Source: Rhodohalobacter sp. 614A (GTDB lineage: Bacteria; Bacteroidota; Rhodothermia; Balneolales; Balneolaceae). Taken from it: 64,000 nucleotides of DNA. Under the pieces are notes generated by a model. It saw nothing but the letters and a program-made list of their open reading frames with translations, was not told where the DNA came from and searched no databases. The translations under genes were made by a program, and so were the position numbers. Positions 1 through 9,416 of this stretch are shown piece after piece (position 1 is the stretch's first letter; every line of letters begins with the position of its first letter). The stretch covers positions 372,001 to 436,000 of the forward strand of contig NZ_JAKEDS010000002.1 in assembly GCF_021462415.1 (NCBI RefSeq). The letters are read 5' to 3'.

Positions 1-254
1 TATAAAATTAATTTAGATATTATTACGGTACTCTTATCTCGAAGAGTTTAAAACTATTACACCTTTTTATCTTATAGAGGGTAAAACAAAGCTACTTTAA
101 TTATTGGGTACGTAAAAAGGAAGAATTATAAAATTCCACGAAAAATGTGAACGGGATTTTACGTTTGGATTGATTGCTGATCATTTGTTGAAAGAGCGAT
201 TGATCATTAAATAAGGAAGTACAACAATTTTCGAACAGAAGAGGTAATACTACA
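1..254. other. Upstream region of the adhesin gene, no gene seen
   Basis: A+T-rich region with no convincing ORF. The octamer TGATCATT occurs twice in direct orientation (178-185 and 201-208), 23 bases apart, about 50-75 bases before the proposed start of the next gene. This could be a regulator site or chance in A+T-rich DNA. A purine-rich GAAGAGG stretch ending near 244 is a plausible ribosome-binding site for a start at 255. Confidence 0.4.
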
Positions 255-3200
255 ATCAAAGCGCTACGATTAGTTTCTATTTTTATTTTTGTGCTGAGTT
301 TCTATTCCCCGGCACTTTTATACGGTCAAGAACCACTGACTGCTGAAGAGTTAGAGAGATTTCGCGAGATCAGAAGTTCACTGGTCCAACAAGGTTTTTT
401 ACAGAATCAGACAGATATATTTACTGCGGAAGCGAATGGTTCTGTATCCATTATCGAATACTCATCCTATACAGGCGATAATAAATCAGTAGGCACCGAT
501 GGCGCGAGAGGCGCGGATTTCAAACCCGATGGAACCCGATACTATATTCTTGGGCGAACTTCACAAAACGTTTTAGAGTACCATTTGTCCAATGATTGGG
601 ATATTGAAAGTGCCTCTTTTGTGAGAGAGTTGGATATCTCTCCGGAAATGGGTGACGGAGCCCAGAATGCAGTAGCCGCCAATGGATTTTTTATTCGGAA
701 ATCGGATGGAAAAAAAATGTGGGTGTTTAACCGCACAGAGATATGGGAATATACCTTATCTACAGCCTGGGATATTTCATCAGCCAACAACACCGGTTAT
801 AAAAACCTGAGTAGTACCGTTGTCAGGGGGCATGATATTGAGTTTCGGCCAGATGGAAAAAAACTATATGTGGATGACAGGATTCAGGAAGTAATATTCC
901 AGTTTAATCTCTCTGAGTCCTGGGATGTTGAAACAGCCTCTCTCGATGAAGTACTGGATATTTCTGATGAACAGGAAGCGGTTAGGGGAATCTATTTCAA
1001 TGAGCAGGGCGATCGGATGTTTTTGAATGATACGGACAGACAGGAGGTACTGGAATATGTTTTATCCGACGAATTTGATGTAAGTTCTGCTAATTATGTC
1101 GGGTCGTTTAGTACGGCCTCACAAATTCCAAATGCGGAAGGATTTACCATGAGTCCGGATATCCGCTGGTTCTATATGTCTTCAACAAGTGAAGAGATTA
1201 TCTACCAGTATGAAGTGTCGCCTGTGGGAGGTAACGAATCAACTCTGGCAGCCGATAAGGAAAAAGTTATAGCAAATGGAAATGCCACAGCAAGGGTAAC
1301 GGTAACGGCTCGTACTCCTGGGGGGGACCGACTGCCGGGAATTAAAATCAATCTTAATTCCAACAGTGGAAATTCTGATATCGATGAAGTGAACAGCTAT
1401 ACAAACTCTGATGGAGAAGCAAGGTTTGATGTAAGCAACTCGGGTGCCGAAACGGTTACATTTACAGCCAGTGGTTATGGAACGACTATCGATCAGCAAG
1501 TTTCTGTCCGGTTCGTCAATATCGACGGAGAAGAATCTTCGGTAGCATCAAACAGGGAGAAGGTAATTGCAAACGGATCAGCAAAAAGTGAAATAACCGT
1601 AACTGCCAGAGATGAAGATGGTGATCCGTTGGAAGACGTTCAGATCAACCTGAATTCAAACAGTGGAAATGTAGACATCAACGATAACAGCCAGAATACA
1701 AATTCGAATGGCGAGGCGGTGTTTGAGGTCAGTAATGATATGGCAGAGAATGTTACGTTTACAGCAAGTGGAATGGGCGTAACCATCGATCAACAGGTGT
1801 CTGTTCGTTTTGTGACGGTTGATCCCGAAGAATCATCCATTGCTTCCAGCGAGAACAGAATTCAGGCCAATGGTGCAGAATCGAGTATCATAACCGTAGT
1901 TGCCAGAGATGAAGACGGAGATGAACTTCAGGGGCTTGAAATCAGTCTGCAACAAAATGGAGGAAATTCAAATATTGAAGCCATTCAAAAGGTTACGGAC
2001 GACGACGGTATTGCTGAATTCAAAGTAACCAACAAAGTAGCTGAAGTTGTGGAGTATGAGGCCAAAGGGTTGGGAGTTACCATTGGGAACGACGTTTCGG
2101 TAAACTTTATACCGATTGATGCGAATAAGTCTGAGATGTCTATTTCCACTCAAAAAATTCTTGCCAATGGAAGTGCAGAAGCTACAATCACTGTAACAGC
2201 ACGAGATGAGGATGGTGATCCTTTCAGCAACGTGGATATAAACCTGAATCAAAATGGCGGAAATTCCACAATTACGAATGTTCGGAAAACAACAAACTCT
2301 GAAGGTGTTGCAATTTTTAGGGTTAAAAATGGTAATACTGGGGCAATAACGTATTCCGCAAGTGCACTTGGAGTAACAATTAGTGAAACGATAAACGCTC
2401 GATTTGTAACTGTAGATCCGGAAGAATCGCTCCTCACTGCTAATCCGGAAAATGTGCAGGCAAATGGGGAAGAGGAGAGCCAAATTACAGTAACTACCCG
2501 GGATGAAGACGGCGATGTTTTACACGGAGCACGGGTCTTAATTGAAGCACTGAATGGCAATTCTGTTATTGATAATTCCGAAAAGATAACCGAATCAAAC
2601 GGGACGGCCGTTTTTACGGTAACAAACAATACTCCTCAAATTGTGAACTACAGGGTTACGGCAGAAGGAGTTGAATTTCCGGATGACGTTTCAGTAGGAT
2701 TTATCCCAATTGCACCCGTTGGTTTAGCCGCTACGAATGTTCAGACAAGACAATTCAGGACAAATTGGGAAATGGTTGGTGGAGCTGCGACTTACCTGAT
2801 TGATGTTGCTACAGACAGCTCTTTTAATAATTTAGTCGAACCTTACAGTGCTTATGATGCCGGCAATGTGACCTCTTTCACTGTTCAGGATGTAGCGCCT
2901 GGTACAACTTATTTATACCGGGTGCGTGCCGTAAGCGACGGATTGATTGGAGCAAATTCCCAACTTATTCAAACTACAACATTTCCGGAAACGCCGGAGG
3001 CCCTAGCAGCATCTAATAGGAATGCCCTGAAGTTTACCGCGAACTGGAATGAAGCCGAAGGAGCCAGGAAGTACAGGTTGGATGTGGCAATAGATGGATC
3101 ATTTGAGAATAAACTTCCAGAATACAACAACCGTGATGTAGGCACTTCGACAAGTTTTGTGGTCGAGAACCTTATTCCGGGAGAAACTTACTTCTATCGT

Positions 3201-3830
3201 GTTCGTTCAGAAGCGGGACCGCGCACAAGTGGAAATTCCAGCCTTGTGGAAGCTTCAACGTTGACGATAAGCAGTGAGGAATCAGAAATTGCATCTTCGC
3301 AAATGCGGGTTTTGGCGAATGGAGATCAACCCAATCAAATCACGATTATAGTTCGCAGTGACGGTGGAATTTTATTGGAGGGTTTGAATGTCTCTTTACA
3401 ACCTCATAATGGCAATTCAGAAGTGGAGGGTGTTCAGCCAGTTACAAATGATGAAGGAATAGCCACTTTTGATGTAACGAACACATCCGCCGAAGCTGTA
3501 GAATATTCCGTAGTTGTCGAAAGCATTGAGATTGGAACCATCAGGCTTGAATTTGTTCCAAATGATGGTGTTCTGAGGCTTGGAAATAATTATCCCAATC
3601 CGTTTTTGATTCGTTCAAAAATCCCGCTCACACTTCCGAACAAAATGCACGTTGAATTGCGTGTATTCAATTCCCTTGGAGCTCCTGTCCAGACTTTGCT
3701 GGATGAAGAGTTGGAAACAGGTTACTACGAAGTTCAGTTTAACGGTGCGGGACTTGCAGCCGGCGTCTATTTCTACAGGTTGATTACTGATGACGAGGTG
3801 AAAACCCGGAAGATGGTCCTTGTAAAGTAG
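255..3830 (+). CDS. Secreted adhesin-like protein: beta-propeller, Big-1 repeats, FN3, T9SS sorting domain
   Basis: Large secreted surface protein, about 1,191 residues from 255. The first conventional start (GTG 291) would cut the signal peptide in half. Reading upstream in frame from the ATC at 255 restores IKALRLVSIFIFVLSF followed by a YGQE cleavage region, with a GAGG Shine-Dalgarno 10 bases before it, so I propose the non-canonical start. Counting from GTG 291, residues about 55-310 are YVTN/NHL-like propeller repeats (recurrent 'VLEY.LS..WD..SA'). Five Big-1 (invasin-like) Ig domains follow at about 315-805, spaced 99 residues, each with 'ANG....ITV.ARDEDGD'. Two FN3 domains lie at about 808-990 and a sixth Big-1 at about 994-1090. 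The T9SS type-A sorting domain is at about 1094-1179 (NYPNPF, GVYFYRL, MVLVK). The likely role is adhesion or matrix binding after outer-membrane export. Ligand unknown. Confidence 0.82.
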   Translation: MKALRLVSIFIFVLSFYSPALLYGQEPLTAEELERFREIRSSLVQQGFLQNQTDIFTAEANGSVSIIEYSSYTGDNKSVGTDGARGADFKPDGTRYYILGRTSQNVLEYHLSNDWDIESASFVRELDISPEMGDGAQNAVAANGFFIRKSDGKKMWVFNRTEIWEYTLSTAWDISSANNTGYKNLSSTVVRGHDIEFRPDGKKLYVDDRIQEVIFQFNLSESWDVETASLDEVLDISDEQEAVRGIYFNEQGDRMFLNDTDRQEVLEYVLSDEFDVSSANYVGSFSTASQIPNAEGFTMSPDIRWFYMSSTSEEIIYQYEVSPVGGNESTLAADKEKVIANGNATARVTVTARTPGGDRLPGIKINLNSNSGNSDIDEVNSYTNSDGEARFDVSNSGAETVTFTASGYGTTIDQQVSVRFVNIDGEESSVASNREKVIANGSAKSEITVTARDEDGDPLEDVQINLNSNSGNVDINDNSQNTNSNGEAVFEVSNDMAENVTFTASGMGVTIDQQVSVRFVTVDPEESSIASSENRIQANGAESSIITVVARDEDGDELQGLEISLQQNGGNSNIEAIQKVTDDDGIAEFKVTNKVAEVVEYEAKGLGVTIGNDVSVNFIPIDANKSEMSISTQKILANGSAEATITVTARDEDGDPFSNVDINLNQNGGNSTITNVRKTTNSEGVAIFRVKNGNTGAITYSASALGVTISETINARFVTVDPEESLLTANPENVQANGEEESQITVTTRDEDGDVLHGARVLIEALNGNSVIDNSEKITESNGTAVFTVTNNTPQIVNYRVTAEGVEFPDDVSVGFIPIAPVGLAATNVQTRQFRTNWEMVGGAATYLIDVATDSSFNNLVEPYSAYDAGNVTSFTVQDVAPGTTYLYRVRAVSDGLIGANSQLIQTTTFPETPEALAASNRNALKFTANWNEAEGARKYRLDVAIDGSFENKLPEYNNRDVGTSTSFVVENLIPGETYFYRVRSEAGPRTSGNSSLVEASTLTISSEESEIASSQMRVLANGDQPNQITIIVRSDGGILLEGLNVSLQPHNGNSEVEGVQPVTNDEGIATFDVTNTSAEAVEYSVVVESIEIGTIRLEFVPNDGVLRLGNNYPNPFLIRSKIPLTLPNKMHVELRVFNSLGAPVQTLLDEELETGYYEVQFNGAGLAAGVYFYRLITDDEVKTRKMVLVK
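1233..2712 (+). repeat. Five tandem ~297-bp Big-1 coding repeats
   Basis: The five Big-1 domains start near 1233, 1530, 1827, 2121 and 2418, a period of about 297 bases (99 codons). Conserved blocks are the 'ANG' strand, 'ARDEDGDP' and 'NSNSGN'. Copies are diverged at DNA level, so the array is probably old rather than freshly amplified. A sixth, more distant copy lies beyond the FN3 pair near 3271. Confidence 0.75.
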
Positions 3831-3920
3831 AGCGGCAAGATATCTTCTTTGAAGAAGCTCATTTTGAAAGCGAAGCTGAAAAAAGCATCGATAAAGTGAT
3901 TCTGTGGAGATAGAGGATTA

Positions 3921-4586
3921 CTAGGGTTTGCGATACTTATCCAGATACTTCATTGAATCCTGAGCCACCAAACCCACACATGCAGGGATTTTTTCAAGCT
4001 CCAGAACTTTGGCTATTGCAAGCCGGTGAAATCCATTTCCACCAAAAATAACCTCACCGCCTGATCCGATATGGACCAAGATTCCTTCCGATTCTCTGAA
4101 ATTGGAAGGATCCATTTCTTCTCTTGTTTTTAAACGTCCGTCTCTTTTCGTTTCCTCAAAAGCCTGGTCCAGCATTTCAAAACGGGCTTTAATTTTTTTT
4201 TGGGGCCAGTCGCCATATTTTTTTGTGTTGCTCATGTGTTCAATCACTCCCAGCTCTTCCCATGATTTTCCATCTTTCCAATGTCCGTAGCAGTATTGGA
4301 TTCTGAACTCCCCAGAGATAGGTTTGATATCCTCAACCTTATTCCAATCCACAACAACGCCGCTGGCTTCACTTCGGTGCAGGCCACTCACCCTTTTCAC
4401 CTCTTCGCGTTCAATCATTGACTCAATTTTTCGTGGATCCACCCATATTCGTTCATTGTACAGGGGAGCCGAAAGTCCGTATTTTAATTTATTTCTAACG
4501 TCCCGCAGGTAGATCTTTGATCGCTTACGAATTCTCCGAAATGAGCTCCTGATTTTTTTATAAACTTTTTTGAGAATTTGGACCAT
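3921..4586 (-). CDS. ParB/Srx-fold-like orphan protein
   Basis: Protein of 221 residues, no signal peptide. Residues 1-35 are strongly basic (KKVYKKIRSSFRRIRKR). The C-terminal part (about 170-207) carries GGNGFHRLAIAKVLELEKIP, which resembles the 'G..RL.A....L....IP' core of ParB/sulfiredoxin-like domains, preceded by 'ILVHIGSGGEVIFG'. Proteins of this type are often found beside surface-polysaccharide loci, where no chromosome-partition role is known; a nucleotide-dependent enzyme or nuclease activity is possible. It is transcribed against both neighbours, so it is probably its own unit. The fold call is by eye, and the function is not known. Confidence 0.55.
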   Translation of the reverse strand: MVQILKKVYKKIRSSFRRIRKRSKIYLRDVRNKLKYGLSAPLYNERIWVDPRKIESMIEREEVKRVSGLHRSEASGVVVDWNKVEDIKPISGEFRIQYCYGHWKDGKSWEELGVIEHMSNTKKYGDWPQKKIKARFEMLDQAFEETKRDGRLKTREEMDPSNFRESEGILVHIGSGGEVIFGGNGFHRLAIAKVLELEKIPACVGLVAQDSMKYLDKYRKP

Positions 4587-5095
4587 TATGCCGAGAAAGT
4601 ATATAAGATTGATTCGCGATTTTACGAACAGTAATTCTTTTTTTAAATCAGTTTTTGAAAGTGTTGAACTATCAAATGTATGATTTATTAAGCAATTATT
4701 TCAAAAGGGAAAATGTCGTTTCACCAGTTATTCATAAAATATGATTCCGCTTAATCAGCCTTCTTTGCTCCCTCAATCTGAATCCGATAAGCATGTATCC
4801 CACATATTTCAAAATATGGAAGAATTTGTGCACGATAAAGAATGGCTACCCGGCTATCCTGGATTTTATGCATGTTCAGATGGATCGAGTATTGGCGCAT
4901 CAATAATGCCTGTTAATTGAATATATTAGCTGAGGTGCGAAAACTTCCGTCTGAAAATTTAACGGTCCGTAGTTTGTATTTATGCAGAAGGGATCCAAAA
5001 GTAGAATTGTTAATTTTGACATAGTTGGATATTTTCACAAACACATTTTTGTGCCTCACTTGATCACTCCATAAAAATTTGTTTATAACTTGAGC
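4587..5095. other. Intergenic region upstream of the polysaccharide export gene
   Basis: About 500 bases between the minus-strand ParB-like gene and the export gene. It should hold the divergent promoters of both. The only coding-like stretch is a 59-codon ORF at 4741-4920, and another open frame follows after its stop (about 4926-5029). No tRNA, clear hairpin terminator or repeat was seen. Confidence 0.4.
4741..4920 (+). CDS. Small hypothetical ORF, possibly a NUMOD4-like remnant
   Basis: ATG-initiated ORF of 59 residues. Its middle reads EWLPGYPGFYACSDGSS, which resembles the 'W..I.GY.G.Y.VS..G' signature of NUMOD4 motifs found at the start of HNH homing-type endonucleases, but the rest of such a protein is absent. 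After the stop, another frame (from about 4926) reads AEVRKLPSENLTVRSLYLC and ends at a TAG near 5028. Together this suggests either a short orphan protein or a decayed gene. No good Shine-Dalgarno is visible. Low confidence that it is expressed. Confidence 0.25.
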   Translation: MIPLNQPSLLPQSESDKHVSHIFQNMEEFVHDKEWLPGYPGFYACSDGSSIGASIMPVN

Positions 5096-7720
5096 ATGAC
5101 CAAAATCAGAGCTTTTGCTTTTTTATTTTTTTCGATTGTCATTCTAGTCTTATCCATAAATGTCTCATACGCCCAATTTGGAGGACTGGACTCAGTAGAT
5201 CTTGGCACTTTACAGTCATCTGATATTTCAGACACTCAACTTCGTGCAGCAATTCTTCGTGCCGAACAAGAAGGAATAACTATTGATCAGGCTCTTCAGA
5301 TGGCACAGGCTCGGGGGCTTTCACCTGCCGTAGCCAACCAGCTACGCACCCGGATTCAACAGTTACAAATGGATGAGAATTTTGAAGAATCGGGTACCGG
5401 AGACCTTCAACAGCAGGAAGATGAATTTTCAATTCCCCAAGAATTTATACGGCCAGAGCGTGTGGAAACGGAGGAGATGCGTAAAACATTTGGCTCACAA
5501 ATTTTCCGATATCGTGAAACGGAATTTTCACCCACACTTAATGTGGCAACACCGGTTAATTATACGCTTGGAGCCGGAGATGAATTGGTGATAAACATTT
5601 GGGGCGACCAAACGGATACCTACAGGTTGATTGTAAATCCTGAAGGATCCATTTTTGTACAGGGTATTGGTCCTATCTTTGTAAATGGGTTGACCATTGA
5701 AGAGGCCAGTGATAAAATAATTGGAGAACTTGAGCGGATCTATTCCGGGCTTGGAGATGAAGGCCCTGATCAAACCACCTATGCAAGAGTTTCTATTGAG
5801 AGACTTCGAACCATTCAGGTCTCTATTATTGGGGAAGTTACAAATCCCGGAGATTATACTATTCAATCCAATTCAACTGTTTTTAATGCACTCTACAGAG
5901 GTGGAGGACCCGGAGAAGATGGATCCTACAGAACTATTCGTGTGATACGTGACAATGAGGTTATTGCCGAGATGGATCTTTACGATTTTCTTGTAGAAGG
6001 TCTTCAGACTGGGAATATTCGCCTTAGAGACAGAGATGTTATTCAGGTACCTCCATATAAGAATAGGGTAGAAGTTAAAGGAGAAGTGAAACGAAGCGAC
6101 CTTTATTTTGAAGTCACCGATGGAGAAACACTTGAAGACCTGCTTAGATACGCCGGTAACTTTACAGACAGAGCATATACACGTCAAATACGCATTCATC
6201 GTAATACTTCTGCAGATCGGAAAATTGTAACCGTTAATCAGAATGAATATGATGATTTTCCCGTACAAAGTGGCGATTTGGTCTATATCGATGAGATTCT
6301 TAACCGATTTGAAAATCGTGTTGTTATCAATGGAGCGGTATGGAGAAGTGGGGAATTTGAGCTCAAGGATGGGATGACACTCCATGATTTGATTATGGAA
6401 GCCGAAGGTCTCCGTCCTGATGCGTTCATGTCGAGGGGGTTGATCAACCGGTTGAGAGATGATTACACATTAGAACAGATCTCATTTGATGTGTCTGAGG
6501 TACTTCAAAATCCGGATGTCTACGACATTCCATTGAAACGAGAAGACCAGGTATTGATTCGTAGCATTCATGCAATAAATGATGAACAATCTGTACAAAT
6601 CAGTGGGGCCATCCGGCAGCCGGGAGAATATAACTTTCGTGATAGCATGACACTTGAAGATCTGATTTTAAAAGCCAATGGCTTTACTGATGCGGCCTCT
6701 GAGGCCCGAATTGAGATATCACGCAGAATTCTTGGTGAAGCCTTACCCGAACAGAGAGGACAGCAACTGGCTGAAATCTATACATTTGACGTATCTCGGA
6801 ATTTGCAGCTCCGAGATCAGGACAGAATATTTCAACTCCAGCCTTTTGATGAGGTTTATATTCATCGCCGTCCCGACTATCAAACTCAGCAGAAAGTAAC
6901 TATTGAAGGGGAAGTAATGTTTCCCGGAACTTACACGATACAAAACCGAGATGAACGAATATCTGATCTTGTAAAAAGAGCGGGTGGTTTAACAAGCGAA
7001 GCTTACCAACAGGGAGCCAGACTCATCAGAAGGCATACCGCTATTGACCGTCCGGAGATCGAGTTCGATTTCCTGGATTCTGAGGAAGTTGTTAATGAAC
7101 AACAAACGGGGCTAACAGGTAGACAAGGTCAGGAAAACAATCAACAAGAAGAGAATCAGGAAAAAGCCGAAGATACAGAAATCCTTGAGACGAGAACTCA
7201 ATTGAACAGGGATGATTTACGCTCTTCGCAAAATGATTCTTTAGAATCTGAAAATGGAGGAGATTCTACTGCCGATAGTAGAATCGGAATTGATCTTGCT
7301 ACAATTTTGGAAAATCCTGGGTCAAGAGATGACCTTTTTCTACGGGATGGAGATGTACTTCGCATTCCCCAGGAACTGCAAACTGTAGCCATTAGTGGAG
7401 CTGTAATGCAGGATGTAGAAGTGCGATACAGGGAAGGTGCCAATATGGGTTATTACATTAGCCGTGCAGGAGGGTTTGCAGTAAATGCCCGGAAGAAAAG
7501 CGTATATATTGTATATGCAAACGGGGATGTTGACCGCAGAAAAAATTATATATTCGGACTCATAAAAAGTTCACCGCCTATCGAACCGGGAGCTCATATT
7601 ATCATACCTGCAAAAGCAAACCGTGTACGAATGAATTTTGGTGAGGTGGTTTCCGTTTCAGCCGCAATTGTGGGAATGACAACTTCATTGATTATTGCCT
7701 TAGACCGATTAGCCAGATAG
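5096..7720 (+). CDS. Polysaccharide export outer-membrane protein with six SLBB domains
   Basis: Wza/GumB-family component that forms the outer-membrane exit for capsule or exopolysaccharide. I use ATG 5096 (874 residues); a TTG two codons earlier adds nothing. Signal peptide: MTKIRAFAFLFFSIVILVLSINVSYA. The Poly_export domain is at about 152-232 (YTLGAGDELVINIWGD). Six SLBB domains start near 240, 323, 407, 499, 599 and 762, each opening 'V.I.G.V..PG.Y'. SLBB5 is interrupted by a Gln/Glu/Asp-rich linker (about 665-725). A C-terminal hydrophobic helix (SAAIVGMTTSLIIAL) ends the protein. It is much longer than Wza (about 380 residues), but multi-SLBB versions are usual in Bacteroidota-type loci. 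The next gene encodes the chain-length partner, so this is probably the head of the locus. Confidence 0.9.
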   Translation: MTKIRAFAFLFFSIVILVLSINVSYAQFGGLDSVDLGTLQSSDISDTQLRAAILRAEQEGITIDQALQMAQARGLSPAVANQLRTRIQQLQMDENFEESGTGDLQQQEDEFSIPQEFIRPERVETEEMRKTFGSQIFRYRETEFSPTLNVATPVNYTLGAGDELVINIWGDQTDTYRLIVNPEGSIFVQGIGPIFVNGLTIEEASDKIIGELERIYSGLGDEGPDQTTYARVSIERLRTIQVSIIGEVTNPGDYTIQSNSTVFNALYRGGGPGEDGSYRTIRVIRDNEVIAEMDLYDFLVEGLQTGNIRLRDRDVIQVPPYKNRVEVKGEVKRSDLYFEVTDGETLEDLLRYAGNFTDRAYTRQIRIHRNTSADRKIVTVNQNEYDDFPVQSGDLVYIDEILNRFENRVVINGAVWRSGEFELKDGMTLHDLIMEAEGLRPDAFMSRGLINRLRDDYTLEQISFDVSEVLQNPDVYDIPLKREDQVLIRSIHAINDEQSVQISGAIRQPGEYNFRDSMTLEDLILKANGFTDAASEARIEISRRILGEALPEQRGQQLAEIYTFDVSRNLQLRDQDRIFQLQPFDEVYIHRRPDYQTQQKVTIEGEVMFPGTYTIQNRDERISDLVKRAGGLTSEAYQQGARLIRRHTAIDRPEIEFDFLDSEEVVNEQQTGLTGRQGQENNQQEENQEKAEDTEILETRTQLNRDDLRSSQNDSLESENGGDSTADSRIGIDLATILENPGSRDDLFLRDGDVLRIPQELQTVAISGAVMQDVEVRYREGANMGYYISRAGGFAVNARKKSVYIVYANGDVDRRKNYIFGLIKSSPPIEPGAHIIIPAKANRVRMNFGEVVSVSAAIVGMTTSLIIALDRLAR

Positions 7721-7783
7721 TTTTAAGAGGACAGAATTCCGAATGTGAATGTGCCTACTATACATATCTAATTCTTTAAGAAA

Positions 7784-8992
7784 ATGAGTAACGAGAAAGA
7801 CGATAATAAAAACTTGTATAATAACGACCCGGATACCAACTCACCCACACCCGAGATTCGCTATATTCCCATCGATATACAGGCGGTTGCGAATGATGAT
7901 GAAATTGACCTCATCGATATTTTTAGAAAATTGTGGGAAGGCCGGAAGATGATCTTCCTGACTGTGGTTGTTTTTGCTGTTATCGGTTTAATAGTTGCCC
8001 TGACAGGGGTAAAAGAGTATACCTCAGAGGTTAGTCTAATGCCTGAAACGGGACAATCCATGTCTTTGGGCGCTTTGGGCAGCCTTGCTCAACAATTTGG
8101 CTTTTCTGCGGGTGGACGTCCAAGCGGCGATAACATTTCAGTTTATCTGTATCCGGCTGTTATTAATAGCAATGTTTTTATGGCGGAACTGATGCAATAC
8201 GAGGTATCTGTTCCGGGTATGAATGAAGAAGTTACACTTGAAGAATATTTTAGAGAGTATCAAAACAGTTCGTTCATTAATAAACTTCTGAAATACACGA
8301 TAATGCTCCCCTTTACAGTTAAAAACTGGATTTTTAAAAATGAAGATAGTGTAATGACCACATCAGGCAGAGCATTTACAGGCCAGGATAAGATGAAACG
8401 GCTTACGCATATGCCCAGGGGAGACTGGGAAATACTTCGCAATATAAACGGCCGAATCGGTACAAGTATTAATGAGGAAACCGGAGTGTTTACCGTCAGC
8501 GTCCAAATGCAGGATCCATATATTGCCGCTGATGTTGCTGACGAAATTGTTCAAAGGTTATCAGAATACATCACAGAAAACCGGACACAAAAAGCCAGAC
8601 AAGAACTTGAGTTTATAGAAGAACGATTCCAGGAAGCCAAAATCAGTTTTGAAGAGGCACAGCAGCAGCTTGCAAAATTTAATGACCAAAACCGGGGGCA
8701 ACTAACGGCTATGGCCCAAACGGAAGAGCAGTTGTTACAGAGCCAGTATAACTTAAATTTTAATCTCTACAACTCTATGGCACAGCGGCTTGAGGAAGCC
8801 CGTATAAGTGTTCAGGAAGATACACCCGTCATAAAGGTACTGGAACCGGCGGCGGTTCCCGACAGAAGAAGTGCCCCGCGGCGGACGTTTATTCTGGCCG
8901 TGTTTATAATTCTTGGGGGACTTTTGGGAACTGGTATTGTTTTGCTAAGACCTTACTACTGGTCGTTTCAAGAGAAATTAACTGGAGATTAA
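7784..8992 (+). CDS. Wzz-type polysaccharide chain-length / co-polymerase protein
   Basis: Inner-membrane polysaccharide co-polymerase of 402 residues. A Wzz domain begins near residue 40 (DEIDLIDIFRKLWEGRK), with transmembrane helix 1 at about 56-75. A long periplasmic coiled coil lies at about 268-345, and a proline-rich segment (EPAAVPDRRSAPRR) precedes helix 2 (about 367-388). There is no C-terminal BY-kinase domain, so it is the Wzz/PCP1-like or split-kinase type. It follows the SLBB exporter by 63 bases and presumably works with it and with the polymerase encoded near 17 kb to set chain length. Confidence 0.88.
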   Translation: MSNEKDDNKNLYNNDPDTNSPTPEIRYIPIDIQAVANDDEIDLIDIFRKLWEGRKMIFLTVVVFAVIGLIVALTGVKEYTSEVSLMPETGQSMSLGALGSLAQQFGFSAGGRPSGDNISVYLYPAVINSNVFMAELMQYEVSVPGMNEEVTLEEYFREYQNSSFINKLLKYTIMLPFTVKNWIFKNEDSVMTTSGRAFTGQDKMKRLTHMPRGDWEILRNINGRIGTSINEETGVFTVSVQMQDPYIAADVADEIVQRLSEYITENRTQKARQELEFIEERFQEAKISFEEAQQQLAKFNDQNRGQLTAMAQTEEQLLQSQYNLNFNLYNSMAQRLEEARISVQEDTPVIKVLEPAAVPDRRSAPRRTFILAVFIILGGLLGTGIVLLRPYYWSFQEKLTGD

Positions 8993-9017
8993 GTTCAAAG
9001 TATTGCTTGGAGAGTAA

Positions 9018-9416
9018 ATGAATAATGAAGTTAAATGTATAGAGTTACCTAAAATTGGAGATCATCGCGGTAATCTCACCTATTTTGAGGATAACAATCA
9101 GATTCCTTTTAAAATTGAACGTGTATTCTGGACTTACGATGTGCCAGGTGGACAGATCCGTGGTGGACACGCTTACTACAAGCAAAATGAATTTATTATT
9201 GCACTTAGCGGCAGTTTTGATGTAGTCATTACGAAACAAGATAACACCAGGGAAGTTTATTCGATGAACCGGTCGTACTATGGCTTGTTTGTGCCTGCAA
9301 AGACATGGAGGCATCTGGAAAATTTTTCAACAAACAGTTTGTCTTTGCACGCTTCCGACAGCATCTTTGAAGAAGAGGACTACATTCGTGATTTTAACAT
9401 CTATGCAAACCTTTAA
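9018..9416 (+). CDS. FdtA/QdtA-like sugar ketoisomerase cupin, first copy
   Basis: Small cupin (WxcM-like C-terminal family) of 132 residues, related to dTDP-4-keto-6-deoxyglucose 3,4-ketoisomerases. A GGAGAG Shine-Dalgarno precedes ATG 9018. The characteristic DVPGG..RGGHA is at residues 41-52. In FdtA-type enzymes the motif is HAH and both histidines are thought to act in catalysis. Here it reads H51-A-Y53, so the second histidine is tyrosine, and the following Gln is also changed (YYKQNEF). This copy may therefore have altered chemistry or be a structural partner of the next gene's product, which keeps HAH. The two genes overlap by 14 bases. Confidence 0.8.
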   Translation: MNNEVKCIELPKIGDHRGNLTYFEDNNQIPFKIERVFWTYDVPGGQIRGGHAYYKQNEFIIALSGSFDVVITKQDNTREVYSMNRSYYGLFVPAKTWRHLENFSTNSLSLHASDSIFEEEDYIRDFNIYANL

